64,000 bases of DNA from Urophycis tenuis (lineage: Eukaryota; Chordata; Actinopteri; Gadiformes; Phycidae), in NCBI GenBank assembly GCA_036785325.1, contig JAXIVH010000050.1, forward strand, positions 1,178,001 to 1,242,000, given 5' to 3'. Below are positions 32,144 to 45,370 of the stretch, piece by piece; the stretch's first letter is position 1, and every line of letters begins with the position of its first letter. The position numbers and the translations under genes were made by a program. The notes under the pieces were generated by a model. That model searched no databases and had not been told where the DNA came from. It saw only the letters and a list, made by a program, of their open reading frames with translations.

Positions 32144-32557
32144 CCAACAGAACACACATGAATCAGCTTATTATTTCGACGACCCATGGGCAAATATAGT
32201 CATGCCATACGTCGTTGGAAAGCTTAGATTTCCCCGTTTAAAATGAGCCCATCCTCGAGCAGTCTGGTTGATCATAGACTAAACTGCGTCAGGTTGACTG
32301 AAGTCTACCCAGCAGCTAAAAACATACCTTCAACGTTTCAATTAACATCAATCTTTCCTTACAGAACACAAATTAATTAGCTTAGTATTTCAACGACCCA
32401 TGACTCAATATAGTCTTGCCATACGCCGTTGGGAACCTTAGATTTCCCCGCTTAAAATGAGCCCATCCGCGAGCAATTTGGTTGCTCACAGACTAAACTG
32501 CGTCAGGTTGAATGAAGTCTACCCAGCAGCTAAAAACATACCTTCAACTTTTCAATT
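32144..32557 (+). repeat. 214-bp satellite block, 2 monomers minus 14 bp
   Basis: Divergent element-adjacent monomer followed by one ordinary monomer. The same 414-bp spacer separates the pairs 6/7 and 8/9. Confidence 0.95.
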
Positions 32558-32799
32558 CACGCGTTTTTTTTGTAATACGTGTAGCTATGATAAAGGACAC
32601 ATGTTTTGGCCTGTTTTATTATTCATAGTTGGCTTAACAGTAATAGAATATTATTATATGCTATAAGTGACCAGACGTCCGAGATCAAAACTGGGAGCAT
32701 AATCCCCGAGAAGGGGGAAAAAAAGGGTCAGCTATGTTTAAGTATATATATATATGTGTGTGTATATATAAGTGTGTGTGTGTGTGTATATATGCGCGC

Positions 32800-32830
<31 letters not shown>

Positions 32831-33528
32831 AATCACTTACTTGGAACGGCATGATCCCACATCGCTGTGAAGGGATGGCGTTAACCAGGTGGGCGTGCAA
32901 CCCCTCGAGAGAGTTGCTGCCTCACCGGCACTTGTACTTGTTCAGCCGGATGCAGTTCTTCACAACCACCTTCACAGAGACATACAGCTGTATGCCAGGG
33001 GGGTCATGTAACACACAACCTATTGCAAGGTCCTCATTTATGCTGGTGTCATTTTGAAATGTTACCATATACAAGTTTGAATGGTTTTGACACACGATGA
33101 CTGCAGAGACAGCTGCAGGATGGCCCACGAAGCAGGACGGAGGGGGCCTGTGGCTGTGCGGGGAGGACCAGCGGTATGGGTGCTGCCGACACAGGGGGCG
33201 GGCGGGCCACAGGCTGACGCAGCAGGAGGCCTCGGCTGGAGGCGGGTGGGCGCAGGAGGCTTCCGCCGGGTGGAGGACGACAACGCAGTGGGCTGAACGG
33301 GCCGGTTGGTGGGAGTCACAGGCTCTGGCTCATCAACAAATAACCTGGAAATATAAAATACACACGTGATCAGTATTGATATTGATATCTTTTATAAGAA
33401 CACTGTTCATACCGTTTACACTTTTTATACAACTGTTTATACAATGTCCATACTGTTTATTTATTAATGTTTATCACTGAAAAATAAAGGTGACTTGGTA
33501 TGACTTGTGTGCTATTTTCTTTCCACAG
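32558..33528. repeat. Satellite-embedded element, copy 3 (971 bp)
   Basis: Full copy at base length. TG tract shorter than in copy 2. Confidence 0.9.
32841..33344 (-). pseudogene. Fossil exon, element copy 3
   Basis: 504 bp, splice signals intact, TGA present in the second frame, internal frameshift present. Private substitution GCTTCCGCCGGG on the plus strand changes Pro to Arg in the proline-rich first frame. Confidence 0.68.
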
Positions 33529-34798
33529 CCAACAGAACACACATGAATCAGCTTATTATTTCGACGACCCATGGGCAAATATAGTCATGCCATACGTCGT
33601 TGGAAAGCTTAGATTTCCCCGTTTAAAATGAGCCCATCCTCGAGCAGTCTGGTTGATCATAGACTAAACTGCGTCAGGTTGACTGAAGTCTACACAGCAG
33701 CTAAAGACATACCTTCAACGTTTCAATTAACATCAATCTTTCCTTACAGAACACAAATTAATTAGCTTAGTATTTCAATGACCCATGAGTCAATATAGTC
33801 TTGCCATACGCCGTTGGAAAGCTTAGATTTTCCCGCTTAAAATGAGCCCATCCGCGAGCAGTCTGGTTGATCACAGACTAAACTGCGTCAGGTTGAATGA
33901 AGTCTACCCAGCAGCTAAAAACATACCTTCAACGTTTCAATTAACATCAATCTTTCCTTACAGAACACAAATTAATTAGCTTAGTATTTCAACGACCCTT
34001 TGGTGAATATAGTCTTGCCATACGCCGTTGGAAAGCTTAGATTTCCCCGCTTATAATGAGCCCATCCCTGAGCAATTTGGTTGCTCACAGACTAAACTGC
34101 GTCAGGTTGACTGAAGTCTACCCAGCAGCTAAAAACATACCTTCAACGTTTCAATTAACATCAATCTTTCCTTACAGAACACAAATTAATTATCTTAGTA
34201 TTTCAACGACCCATGAGTCAATATAGTCTTGCCATACGCCGTTGGAAAGCTTAGATTTCCCCGCTTAAAATGAGCCCATCCCCAAGCAATTTGGTTGCTC
34301 AGAGACAAAACTGTGTCAGGTTGACTGAAGTCTACCCAGCAGCTAAAAACATACCTTCAACGTTTCAATTAACATCAATCTTTCCTTACAGATCACAAAT
34401 TAATTAGCTTAGTATTTCAACGACCAATGAGTCAATATAGTCTTGCCATACGCCGTTGGAAAGCTTAGATTTCCCCGCTTAAAATGAGCCCATCCGCGAG
34501 CAGTCTGGTTGCTCACAGACAAAACTGCGTCAGGTTGACTGAAGTCTACCCAGCAGCTAAAAACATACCTTCAACGTTTCAATTAAGATCAATCTTTCAA
34601 TAAAGAACAGAAATTAATTAGCTTAGTATTTCAACGACCCATGACTCAATATAATCTTGCCATACGCCGTTGGGAACCTTAGATTTCCCCGCTTAAAATG
34701 AGCCCATCCCCGAGCAATTTGGTTGCTCACAGACAAAACTGCGTCAGGTTGACTGAAGTCTACCCAGCAGCTAAAAACATACCTTCAACTTTTCAATT
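33529..34798 (+). repeat. 214-bp satellite block, 6 monomers minus 14 bp
   Basis: 1,270 bp = 6 x 214 - 14. Contains the marker ATTAATTATCTTAG (34185), shared with 48567, 57612 and about 62152 at corresponding places upstream of element copies 10, 11 and 12. Confidence 0.95.
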
Positions 34799-35034
34799 CA
34801 CGCGTTTTTTTTGTAATACGTGTAGCTATGATAAAGGACACATGTTTTGGCCTGTTTTATTATTCATAGTTGGCTTAACAGTAATAGAATATTATTATAT
34901 GCTATAAGTGACCAGACGTCCGAGATCAAAACTGGGAGCATAATCCCCGAGAAGGGGGAAAAAAAGGGTCAGCTATGTTTAAGTATATATATATATATGT
35001 GTGTGTATATATGCGTGTGTGTGTGTGTATATAT

Positions 35035-35071
<37 letters not shown>

Positions 35072-35769
35072 AATCACTTACTTGGAACGGCATGATCCCA
35101 CATCGCTGTGAAGGGATGGCGTTAACCAGGTGGGCGTGCAACCCCTCGAGAGAGTTGCTGCCTCACCGGCACTTGTACTTGTTCAGCCGGATGCAGTTCT
35201 TCACAACCACCTTCACAGAGACATACAGCTGTATGCCAGGGGGGTTATGTAACACACAACCTATTGCAAGGTCCTCATTTATGCTGGTGTCATTTTGAAA
35301 TGTTACCATATACAAGTTTGAATGGTTTTGACACACGATGACTGCAGAGACAGCTGCAGGATGGCCCACGAAGCAGGACGGAGGGGGCCTGTGGCTGTGC
35401 GGGGAGGACCAGCGGTATGGGTGCTGCCGACACAGGGGGTGGGCGGGCCACAGGCTGACGCAGCAGGAGGCCTCGGCTGGAGGCGGGTGGGCGCAGGAGG
35501 CTTCGGCCGGGTGGAGGACGACAACGCAGTGGGCTGAACGGGCCGGTTGGTGGGAGTCACAGGCTCTGGCTCATCAACAAATAACCTGGAAATATAAAAT
35601 ACACACGTGATCAGTATTGATATTGATATCTTTTATAAGAACACTGTTCATACCGTTTACACTTTTTATACAACTGTTTATACAATGTCCATACTGTTTA
35701 TTTATTAATGTTTATCACTGAAAAATAAAGGTGACTTGGTATGACTTGTGTGCTATTTTCTTTCCACAG
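34799..35769. repeat. Satellite-embedded element, copy 4 (971 bp)
   Basis: Full copy. With its flanks it is the counterpart of copy 10 (offset 14,382 before, and 14,338 after, the 44-bp deletion in copy 10). Confidence 0.9.
35082..35585 (-). pseudogene. Fossil exon, element copy 4
   Basis: 504 bp, splice signals intact, TGA present in the second frame. Private changes GGGGTTATGT (Asp to Asn) and GGGGGTGGGCGG (Ala to Thr in the first frame); both are C-to-T or G-to-A transitions. Confidence 0.68.
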
Positions 35770-38700
35770 CCAACAGAACACACATGAATCAGCTTATTAT
35801 TTCGACGACCCATGGGCAAATATAGTCATGCCATACGCCGTTGGAAAGCTTAGATTTCCCCGTTTAAAATGAGCCCATCTCCGAGCAATTTGGTTGCTCA
35901 CAGACAAATCTGCGTCAGGTTGACTGAAGTCTACACAGCAGCTAAAGACATACCTTCAACGTTTCAATTAACATCAATCTTTCCTTACAGAACACAAATT
36001 AATTAGCTTAGTATTTCAACGACCCTTTAGTGAATATAGTCTTGCCATACGCCGTTGGAAAGCTTAGATTTCCCCGCTTAAAATGAGCCCATCCTCGAGC
36101 AGTCTGGTTGATCACAGACTAAACTGCGTCAGGTTGACTGAAGTCTACCCAGCAGCTAAAAACATACCTTCAACGTTTCAATTAACATCAATCTTTCCTT
36201 ACAGAACACAAATTAATTAGCTTAGTATTTCAACGACCCATGAGTGAATATACTCTTGCCATAGGCCGTTGGAAAGCTTAGATTTCCCCGCTTAAAATGA
36301 GCCCATCCGCGAGCAGTCTGGTTGATCACAGACTAAACTGCGTCAGGTTGACTGAAGTCTACCCAGCAGCTAAAAACATACCTTCAACGTTTCAATTAAC
36401 ATCAATCTTTCCTTACAGAACACAAATTAATTAGCTTAGTATTTCAATGACCCATGAGTCAATATAGTCTTGCCATACGCCGTTGGAAAGCTTAGATTTC
36501 CCCGCTTAAAATGAGCCCATCCGCGAGCAGTCTGGTTGATCACAGACTAAACTGCGTCAGGTTGAATGAAGTCTACCCAGCAGCTAAAAACATACCTTTA
36601 ACGTTTCAATTAACATCAATCTTTCCTTACAGAACACAAATTAATTAGCTTAGTATTTCAACGACCCTTCTGTGAATATAGTCTTGCCATACGCCGTTGG
36701 AAAGCTTAGATTTCCCTGCTTATAATGAGCCCATCCCTGAGCAATTTGGTTGCTCACAGACTAAACTGCGTCAGTTTGACTGAAGTCTACCCAGCAGCTA
36801 AAAACATACCTTCAACGTTTCAATTAACATCAATCTTTCCTTACAGAACACAAATTAATTAGCTTAGTATTTCAACGACCCATGAGTCAATATAGTCTTT
36901 CCATACGCCGTTGGAAAGCTTAGATTTCCCCGCTTAAAATGAGCCCATCCGCGAGCAGTCTGGTTGATCACAGACTAAACTGCGTCAGGTTGAATGAAGT
37001 CTACCCAGCAGCTAAAAACATACCTTTAACGTTTCAATTGACATCAATCTTTCCTTACAGAACACAAATTAATTAGCTTAGTATTTCAACGGGCCATTGG
37101 TGAATATAGTCTTGCCATACGTCGTTGAAAAGCTTAGATTTCCCCGCTTAAAATGAGCCCATCCGCGAGCAGTCTGGTTGATCACAGACTAAACTGCGTC
37201 AGGTTGACTGAAGTCTACCCAGCAGCTAAAAACATACCTTCAACGTTTCAATTAACATCAATCTTTCCTTACAGAACACTAATTAATTAGCTTAGTATTT
37301 CAACGACCCATGAGTCAATATAGTCTTGCCATACGCCGTTGGAAAGCTTAGATTTCCCCGCTTAAAATGAGCCCATCCGCGAGCAGTCTGGTTGATCACA
37401 GACTAAACTGCGTCAGGTTGACTGAAGTCTACCCAGCAGCTAAAAACATACCTTCAACGTTTCAATTAACATCAATCTTTCCTTACAGAACACTAATTAA
37501 TTAGCTTAGTATTTCAACGACCCATGAGTCAATATAGTCTTGCCATACGCCGTTGGAAAGCTTAGATTTCCCCGCTTATAATGAGCCCATCCCCGAGCAA
37601 TTTGGTTGCTCACAGACAAATCTGCTTCAGGTTGACTGAAGTCTACACAGCAGCTAAAGACATACCTTCAACGTTTCAATTAACATCAATCTTTCCTTAC
37701 AGAACACTAATTAATTAGCTTAGTATTTCAACGACCCATGAGTCAATATAGTCTTGCCATACGCCGTTGGAAAGCTTAGATTTCCCCGCTTATAATGAGC
37801 CCATCCCCGAGCAATTTGGTTGCTCACAGACAAATCTGCGTCAGGTTGACTGAAGTCTACACAGCAGCTAAAGACATACCTTCAACGTTTCAATTAACAT
37901 CAATCTTTCCTTACAGAACACAAATTAATTAGCTTAGTATTTAAACGACCCATGAGTCAATATAGTCTTGCCATACGCCGTTGGAAAGCTTAGATTTCCC
38001 CGCTTAAAATGAGCCCATCCGCGAGCAGTCTGGTTGATCACAGACTAAACTGGGTCAGGTTGACTGAAGTCTACCCAGCAGCTAAAAACATACCTTCAAC
38101 GTTTCAATTAACATCAATCTTTCCTTACAGAACACAAATTAATTAGCTTAGTATTTCAACGACCCATGAGTCGATATAGTCTTGCCATACGCCGTTGGAA
38201 AGCTTAGATTTCCCCGCTTAAAATGAGCCCATCCGCGAGCAGTCTGGTTGATCACAGACTAAACTGCGTCAGGTTGACTGAAGTCTACCCAGCAGCTAAA
38301 AACATACCTTCAACGTTTCAATTAACATCAATCTTTCCTTACAGAACACAAATTAATTAGCTTAGTATTTCAACGACCCTTTGGTGAATATAGTCTTGCC
38401 ATACGCCGTTGGAAAGCTTAGATTTCCCCGCTTATAATGAGCCCATCCCCGAGCAATTTGGTTGCTCGCAGACTAAACTGCGTCAGGTTGACTGAAGTCT
38501 ACCCAACAGCTAAAAACATACCTTCAACGTTTCAATTAACATCAATCTTTCCTTACAGAACACAAATTAATTAGCTTAGTATTTCAACGACCCATGAGTC
38601 AATATAGTCTTTCCATACGCCGTTGGAAAGCTTAGATTTCCCCGCTTAAAATGAGCCCATCCGCGAGCAGTCTGGTTGATCACAGACTAAACTGTGTCAG

Positions 38701-39606
38701 GTTGAATGAAGTCTACCCAGCAGCTAAAAACATACCTTTAACGTTTCAATTGACATCAATCTTTCCTTACAGAACACAAATTAATTAGCTTAGTATTTCA
38801 ACGGGCCATTGGTGAATATAGTCTTGCCATACGCCGTTGAAAAGCTTAGATTTCCCCGCTTAAAATGAGCCCATCCGCGAGCAGTCTGGTTGATCACAGA
38901 CTAAACTGCGTCAGGTTGACTGAAGTCTACCCAGCAGCTAAAAACATACCTTCAACGTTTCAATTAACATCAATCTTTCCTTACAGAACACAAATTAATT
39001 AGCTTAGTATTTCAAAGGCCCTTTGGTGAATATAGTCTTGCCATACGCCGTTGAAAAGCTTAGATTTCCCCGCTTATAATGAGCCCATCCCCAAGCAATT
39101 TGGTTGCTCAGAGACAAAACTGTGTCAGGTTGACTGAAGTCTACCCAGCAGCTAAAAACATACCTTCAACGTTTCAATTAACATCAATCTTTCCTTACAG
39201 ATCACAAATTAATTAGCTTAGTATTTCAACGACCCATGAGTCAATATACTCTTGCCATACGCCGTTGGAAAGCTTAGAGTTCCCCGCTTAGAATGAGCCC
39301 ATCCGCGAGCAGTCTGCTTGCTCACAGACAAAACTGCGTCAGATTGACTGAAGTCTACCCAGCAGCTAAAAACATACCTTCAACGTTTCAATTAAGATCA
39401 ATCTTTCAATAAAGAACAGAAATTAATTAGCTTAGTATTTCAACGACCCATGACTCAATATAGTCTTGCCATACGCCGTTGGGAACCTTAGATTTCCCCG
39501 CTTAAAATGAGCCCATCCCCGAGCAATTTGGTTGCTCAAAGACAAAACTGCGTCAGGTTCACTGAAGTCTACCCAGCAGCTAAAACATACCTTCAACTTT
39601 TCAATG
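35770..39606 (+). repeat. 214-bp satellite block, 18 monomers minus 15 bp
   Basis: 3,837 bp. One base is lost in CAGCTAAAACATACC near 39580. Contains markers ACCCTTCTGTGAATATA (36664), ATGAGTCGATATAG (38170) and ACCCAACAGC (near 38508). The first two recur at 51002 and 52508 (offset 14,338). The third recurs near 59950, so this block shares ancestry with both later regions. Confidence 0.95.
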
Positions 39607-39842
39607 CACGCGTTTTTTTTGTAATACGTGTAGCTATGATAAAGGACACATGTTTTGGCCTGTTTTATTATTCATAGTTGGCTTAACAGTAATAGAATAT
39701 TATTATATGCTATAAGTGACCAGACGTCCGAGATCAAAACTGGGAGCATAATCCCCGAGAAGGGGGAAAAAAAGGGTCAGCTATGTTTAAGTATATATAT
39801 ATATGTGTGTGTATATATGCGTGTGTGTGTGTGTATATATGC

Positions 39843-39895
<53 letters not shown>

Positions 39896-40560
39896 AATCA
39901 CTTACTTGGAACGGCATTATCCCACATCGCTGTGAAGGGATGGCGTTAACCAGGTGGGCGTGCAACCCCTCGAGAGAGTTGCTGCCTCACCGGCACTTGT
40001 ACTTGTTCAGCCGGATGCAGTTCTTCACAACCACCTTCACAGAGACATACAGCTGTATGCCAGGGGGGTCATGTAACACACAACCTATTGCAAGGTCCTC
40101 ATTTATGCTGGTGTCATTTTGACACACGATGACTGCAGAGACAGCTGCAGGATGGCCCACGAAGCAGGACGGAGGGGGCCTGTGGCTGTGCGGGGAGGAC
40201 CAGCGGTATGGGTGCTGCCGACACAGGGGGCGGGCGGGCCACAGGCTGACGCAGCAGGAGGCCTCGGCTGGAGGCGGGTGGGCGCAGGAGGCTTCGGCCG
40301 GGTGGAGGACGACAACGCAGTGGGCTGAACGGGCTGGTTGGTGGGAGTCACAGGCTCTGGCTCATCAACAAATAACCTGGAAATATAAAATACACACGTG
40401 ATCAGTATTGATATTGATATCTTTTATAAGAACACTGTTCATACCGTTTAGACTTTTTATACAACTGTTTATACAATGTCCATACTGTTTATTTATTAAT
40501 GTTTATCACTGAAAAATAAAGGTGACTTGGTATGACTTGTGTGCTATTTTCTTTCCACAG
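39607..40560. repeat. Satellite-embedded element, copy 5 (954 bp)
   Basis: Copy with a 33-bp deletion in the exon. Without it the length would be 987 bp, again 971 plus an even number. It shares the left junction TTTTCAATGCACGCG with copy 1, whereas all others have TTTTCAATTCACGCG. Confidence 0.9.
39906..40376 (-). pseudogene. Fossil exon, element copy 5 (33-bp in-frame deletion)
   Basis: 471 bp. The segment between two TTTTGA repeats (ATTTTGAAATG ... GGTTTTGACAC) is lost with one repeat copy, the signature of slippage. The loss removes 11 codons around SNLYMVTFQ in the second frame. TGA stop and frameshift are also present, and the donor-proximal Met is changed (GGCATTATCCC). Confidence 0.68.
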
Positions 40561-41188
40561 CCAACAGAACACACATGAATCAGCTTATTATTTCGACGAC
40601 CCATGGGCAAATATAGTCATGCCATACGTCGTTGGAAAGCTTAGATTTCCCCGTTTAAAATGAGCCCATCTCCGAGCAATTTGGTTGCTCACAGACAAAT
40701 CTGCGTCAGGTTGACTGAAGTCTACACAGCAGCTAAAGACATACCTTCAACGTTTCAATTAACATCAATCTTTCCTTACAGAACACAAATTAATTAGCTT
40801 AGTATTTCAACGACCCATGAGTCAATATACTCTTGCCATACGCCGTTGGAAAGCTTAGATTTCCCCGCTTAAAATGAGCCCATCCGCGAGCAGTCTGGTT
40901 GATCACAGACTAAACTGCGTCAGGTTGACTGAAGTCTACCCAGCAGCTAAAAACATACCTTCAACGTTTCAATTAACATCAATCTTTCCTTACAGAACAC
41001 AAATTAATTAGCTTAGTATTTCAACGACCCATGAGTCAATATAGTCTTGCCATACGCCGTTGGAAAGCTTAGATTTCCCCGCTTAAAATGAGCCCATCCG
41101 CGAGCAGTCTGGTTGATCACAGACTAAACTGCGTCAGGTTGACTGAAGTCTACCCAGCAGCTAAAAACATACCTTCAACTTTTCAATT
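40561..41188 (+). repeat. 214-bp satellite block, 3 monomers minus 14 bp
   Basis: 628 bp. Divergent element-adjacent monomer, then ordinary GCAGTCTGGTTGATCAC monomers. Confidence 0.95.
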
Positions 41189-41436
41189 CACGCGTTTTTT
41201 TTGTAATACGTGTAGCTATGATAAAGGACACATGTTTTGGCCTGTTTTATTATTCATAGTTGGCTTAACAGTAATAGAATATTATTATATGCTATAAGTG
41301 ACCAGACGTCCGAGATCAAAACTGGGAGCATAATCCCCGAGAAGGGGGAAAAAAAGGGTCAGCTATGTTTAAGTATATATATATATGTGTGTGTATATAT
41401 GCGAGTGTGTGTGTGTGTGTGTATATATGCGCGCGC

Positions 41437-41485
<49 letters not shown>

Positions 41486-42183
41486 AATCACTTACTTGGA
41501 ACGGCATGATCCCATATCGCTGTGAAGGGATGGCGTTAACCAGGTGGGCGTGCAACCCCTCGAGAGAGTTGCTGCCTCGCCGGCACTTGTACTTGTTCAG
41601 CCGGATGCAGTTCTTCACAACCACCTTCACAGAGACATACAGCTGTATGCCAGGGGGGTCCTGTAACACACAACCTATTGCAAGGTCCTCATTTATGCTG
41701 GTGTCATTTTGAAATGTTACCATATACAAGTTTGAATGGTTTTGACACACGATGACTGCAGAGACAGCTGCAGGATGGCCCACGAAGCAGGACGGAGGGG
41801 GCCTGTGGCTGTGCGGGGAGGACCAGCGGTATGGGTGCTGCCGACACAGGGGGCGGGCGGGCCACAGGCTGATGCAGCAGGAGGCCTCGGCTGGAGGCGG
41901 GTGGGCGCAGGAGGCTTCGGCCGGGTGGAGGACGACAACGCAGTGGGCTGAACGGGCCGGTTGGTGGGAGTCACAGGCTCTGGCTCATCAACAAATAACC
42001 TGGAAATATAAAATACACACGTGATCAGTATTGATATTGATATCTTTTATAAGAACACTGTTCATACCGTTTACACTTTTTATACAACTGTTTATACAAT
42101 GTCCATACTGTTTATTTATTAATGTTTATCACTGAAAAATAAAGGTGACTTGGTATGACTTGTGTGCTATTTTCTTTCCACAG
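41189..42183. repeat. Satellite-embedded element, copy 6 (995 bp)
   Basis: Full copy. The TG tract has the variant TATATATGCGCGCGCGCGTG, shared with copies 7 and 9. First of the pair 6/7. Confidence 0.9.
41496..41999 (-). pseudogene. Fossil exon, element copy 6 (TGA-free second frame)
   Basis: 504 bp, splice signals intact, CGA in place of TGA, so the second frame runs open to the donor. Shares GGGTCCTGTAAC (Gln) with copies 2 and 8 and CTGATGCAGC with copies 2 and 7. Frameshift remains. Confidence 0.7.
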
Positions 42184-42597
42184 CCAACAGAACACACATG
42201 AATCAGCTTATTATTTCGACGACCCATGGGCAAATATAGTCATGCCATACGTCGTTGGGAAGCTTAGATTTCCCCGTTTAAAATGAGCTCATCTCCGAGC
42301 AATTTGGTTGCTCACAGACAAATCTGCGTCAGGTTGACTGAAGTCTACACAGCAGCTAAAGACATACCTTCAACGTTTCAATTAACATCAATCTTTCCTT
42401 ACAGAACACAAATGAATTAGCTTAGTATTTCAACGACCCTTTAGTGAATATAGTCTTGCCATACGCCGTTGGAAAGCTTAGATTTCCCCGCTTAAAATGA
42501 GCCCATCCGCGAGCAGTCTGGTTGATCACAGACTAAACTGCGTCAGGTTGACTGAAGTCTACCCAGCAGCTAAAAACATACCTTCAACTTTTCAATT
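42184..42597 (+). repeat. 214-bp satellite block, 2 monomers minus 14 bp
   Basis: 414 bp between elements 6 and 7. It carries CACAAATGAATTAGC and ACCCTTTAGTGAATATAG, shared with the spacer between copies 8 and 9. Confidence 0.95.
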
Positions 42598-42843
42598 CAC
42601 GCGTTTTTTTTGTAATACGTGTAGCTATGATAAAGGACACATGTTTTGGCCTGTTTTATTATTCATAGTTGGCTTAACAGTAATAGAATATTATTATATG
42701 CTATAAGTGACCAGACGTCCGAGATCAAAACTGGGAGCATAATCCCCGAGAAGGGGGAAAAAAAGGGTCAGCTATGTTTAAGTATATATATATATGTGTG
42801 TGTATATATGCGAGTGTGTGTGTGTGTGTATATATGCGCGCGC

Positions 42844-42892
<49 letters not shown>

Positions 42893-43590
42893 AATCACTT
42901 ACTTGGAACGGCATGATCCCATATCGCTGTGAAGGGATGGCGTTAACCAGGTGGGCGTGCAACCCCTCGAGAGAGTTGCTGCCTCGCCGGCACTTGTACT
43001 TGTTCAGCCGGATGCAGTTCTTCACAACCACCTTCACAGAGACATACAGCTGTATGCCAGGGGGGTCATGTAACACACAACCTATTGCAAGGTCCTCATT
43101 TATGCTGGTGTCATTTTGAAATGTTACCATATACAAGTTTGAATGGTTTTGACACACGATGACTGCAGAGACAGCTGCAGGATGGCCCACGAAGCAGGAC
43201 GGAGGGGGCCTGTGGCTGTGCGGGGAGGACCAGCGGTATGGGTGCTGCCGACACAGGGGGCGGGCGGGCCACAGGCTGATGCAGCAGGAGGCCTCGGCTG
43301 GAGGCGGGTGGGCGCAGGAGGCTTCGGCCGGGTGGAGGACGACAACGCAGTGGGCTGAACGGGCCGGTTGGTGGGAGTCACAGGCTCTGGCTCATCAACA
43401 AATAACCTGGAAATATAAAATACACACGTGATCAGTATTGATATTGATATCTTTTATAAGAACACTGTTCATACCGTTTAGACTTTTTATACAACTGTTT
43501 ATACAATGTCCATACTGTTTATTTATTAATGTTTATCACTGAAAAATAAAGGTGACTTGGTATGACTTGTGTGCTATTTTCTTTCCACAG
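42598..43590. repeat. Satellite-embedded element, copy 7 (993 bp)
   Basis: Full copy, second of pair 6/7 (start spacing 1,409 bp). Confidence 0.9.
42903..43406 (-). pseudogene. Fossil exon, element copy 7 (TGA-free second frame)
   Basis: 504 bp, splice signals intact, CGA in place of TGA. It has GGGTCATGTAAC (His) where copy 6 has GGGTCCTGTAAC. Frameshift remains. Confidence 0.7.
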
Positions 43591-45073
43591 CCAACAGAAC
43601 ACACATGAATCAGCTTATTATTTCGACGACCCATGGGCAAATATAGTCATGCCATACGTCGTTGGAAAGCTTAGATTTCCCCGTTCAAAATGAGCCCATC
43701 TCCGAGCAATTTGGTTGCTCACAGACAAATCTGCGTCAGGTTGACTGAAGTCTACACAGCAGCTAAAGACATACCTTCAACGTTTCAATTAACATTAATC
43801 TTTCCTTACAGAACACAAATTAATTAGCTTAGTATTTCAACGACCCTTTAGTGAATATAGTCTTGCCATACGCCGTTGGAAAGCTTAGATTTCCCCGCTT
43901 AAAATGAGCCCATCCGCGAGCAGTCTGGTTGATCACAGACTAAACTGCGTCAGGTTGACTGAAGTCTACCCAGCAGCTAAAAACATACCTTCAACGTTTC
44001 AATTAACATCAATCTTTCATTACAGAACACAAATTAATTAGCTTAGTATTTCAACGACCCATGAGTCAATATACTCTTGCCATACGCCGTTGGAAAGCTT
44101 AGATTTCCCCGCTTAAAATGAGCCCATCCGCGAGCAGTCTGGTTGATCACAGACTAAACTGCGTCAGGTTGACTGAAGTCTACCCAGCAGCTAAAAACAT
44201 ACCTTTAACGTTTCAATTAACATCAATCTTTCCTTACAGAACACAAATTAATTAGCTTAGTATTTCAAAGGCCCTTTGGTGAATATAGTCTTGCCATACG
44301 CCGTTGAAAAGCTTAGATTTCCCCACTTAAAATGAGCCCATCCGCCAGCAGTCTGGTTGATCACAGACTAAACTGCGTCAGGTTGAATGAAGTCTACCCA
44401 GCAGCTAAAAACATACCTTCAACGTTTCAATTAACATCAATCTTTCCTTACAGAACACAAATTAATTAGCTTAGTATTTCAACGACCCTTTGGTAAATAT
44501 AGTCTTGCCATACGCCGTTGGAAAGCTTAGATTTCCCCGCTTAAAATGAGCCCATCCCCAAGCAATTTAGTTGCTCACAGACAAAACTGTGTCAGGTTGA
44601 CTGAAGTCTACCCAGCAGCTAAAAAAAAACCTTCAACGTTTCAATTAACTTAATCTTTCCTTACAGAACACAAATTAATTAGCTTAGTATTTCAACGACC
44701 CATGAGTCAATATAGTCTAGCCATACGCCGTTGGAAAGCTTAGATTTCCCTGCTTAAAATGAGCCCATCCGCGAGCAGTCTGGTTGCTCACAGACAAAAC
44801 TGCGTCAGGTTGACTGAAGTCTACCCAGCAGCTAAAAACATACCTTCAACGTTTCAATTAAGATCAATCTTTCAATAAAGAACAGAAATTAATTAGCTTA
44901 GTATTTCAACGACCCATGACTCAATATAGTCTTGCCATACGCCGTTGGGAACCTTAGATTTCCCCGCTTAAAATGAGCCCATCCGCGAGCAATTTGGTTG
45001 CTCACAGACTAAACTGCGTCAGGTTGAATGAAGTCTACCCAGCAGCTAAAAACATACCTTAAACTTTTCAATT
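43591..45073 (+). repeat. 214-bp satellite block, 7 monomers minus 15 bp
   Basis: 1,483 bp. Monomer composition differs from the 7-monomer block after copy 1. It includes GCTAAAAAAAAACC near 44620 and ACCCTTTGGTAAATATAG near 44485. Confidence 0.95.
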
Positions 45074-45313
45074 CACGCGTTTTTTTTGTAATACGTGTAG
45101 CTATGATAAAGGACACATGTTTTGGCCTGTTTTATTATTCATAGTTGGCTTAACAGTAATAGAATATTATTATATGCTATAAGTGACCAGACGTCCGAGA
45201 TCAAAACTGGGAGCATAATCCCAGAGAAGGGGGAAAAAAAGGGTCAGCTATGTTTAAGTATATATATATATGTGTGTGTATATATAAGTGTGTGTGTGTG
45301 TGTATATATGCGC

Positions 45314-45370
<57 letters not shown>

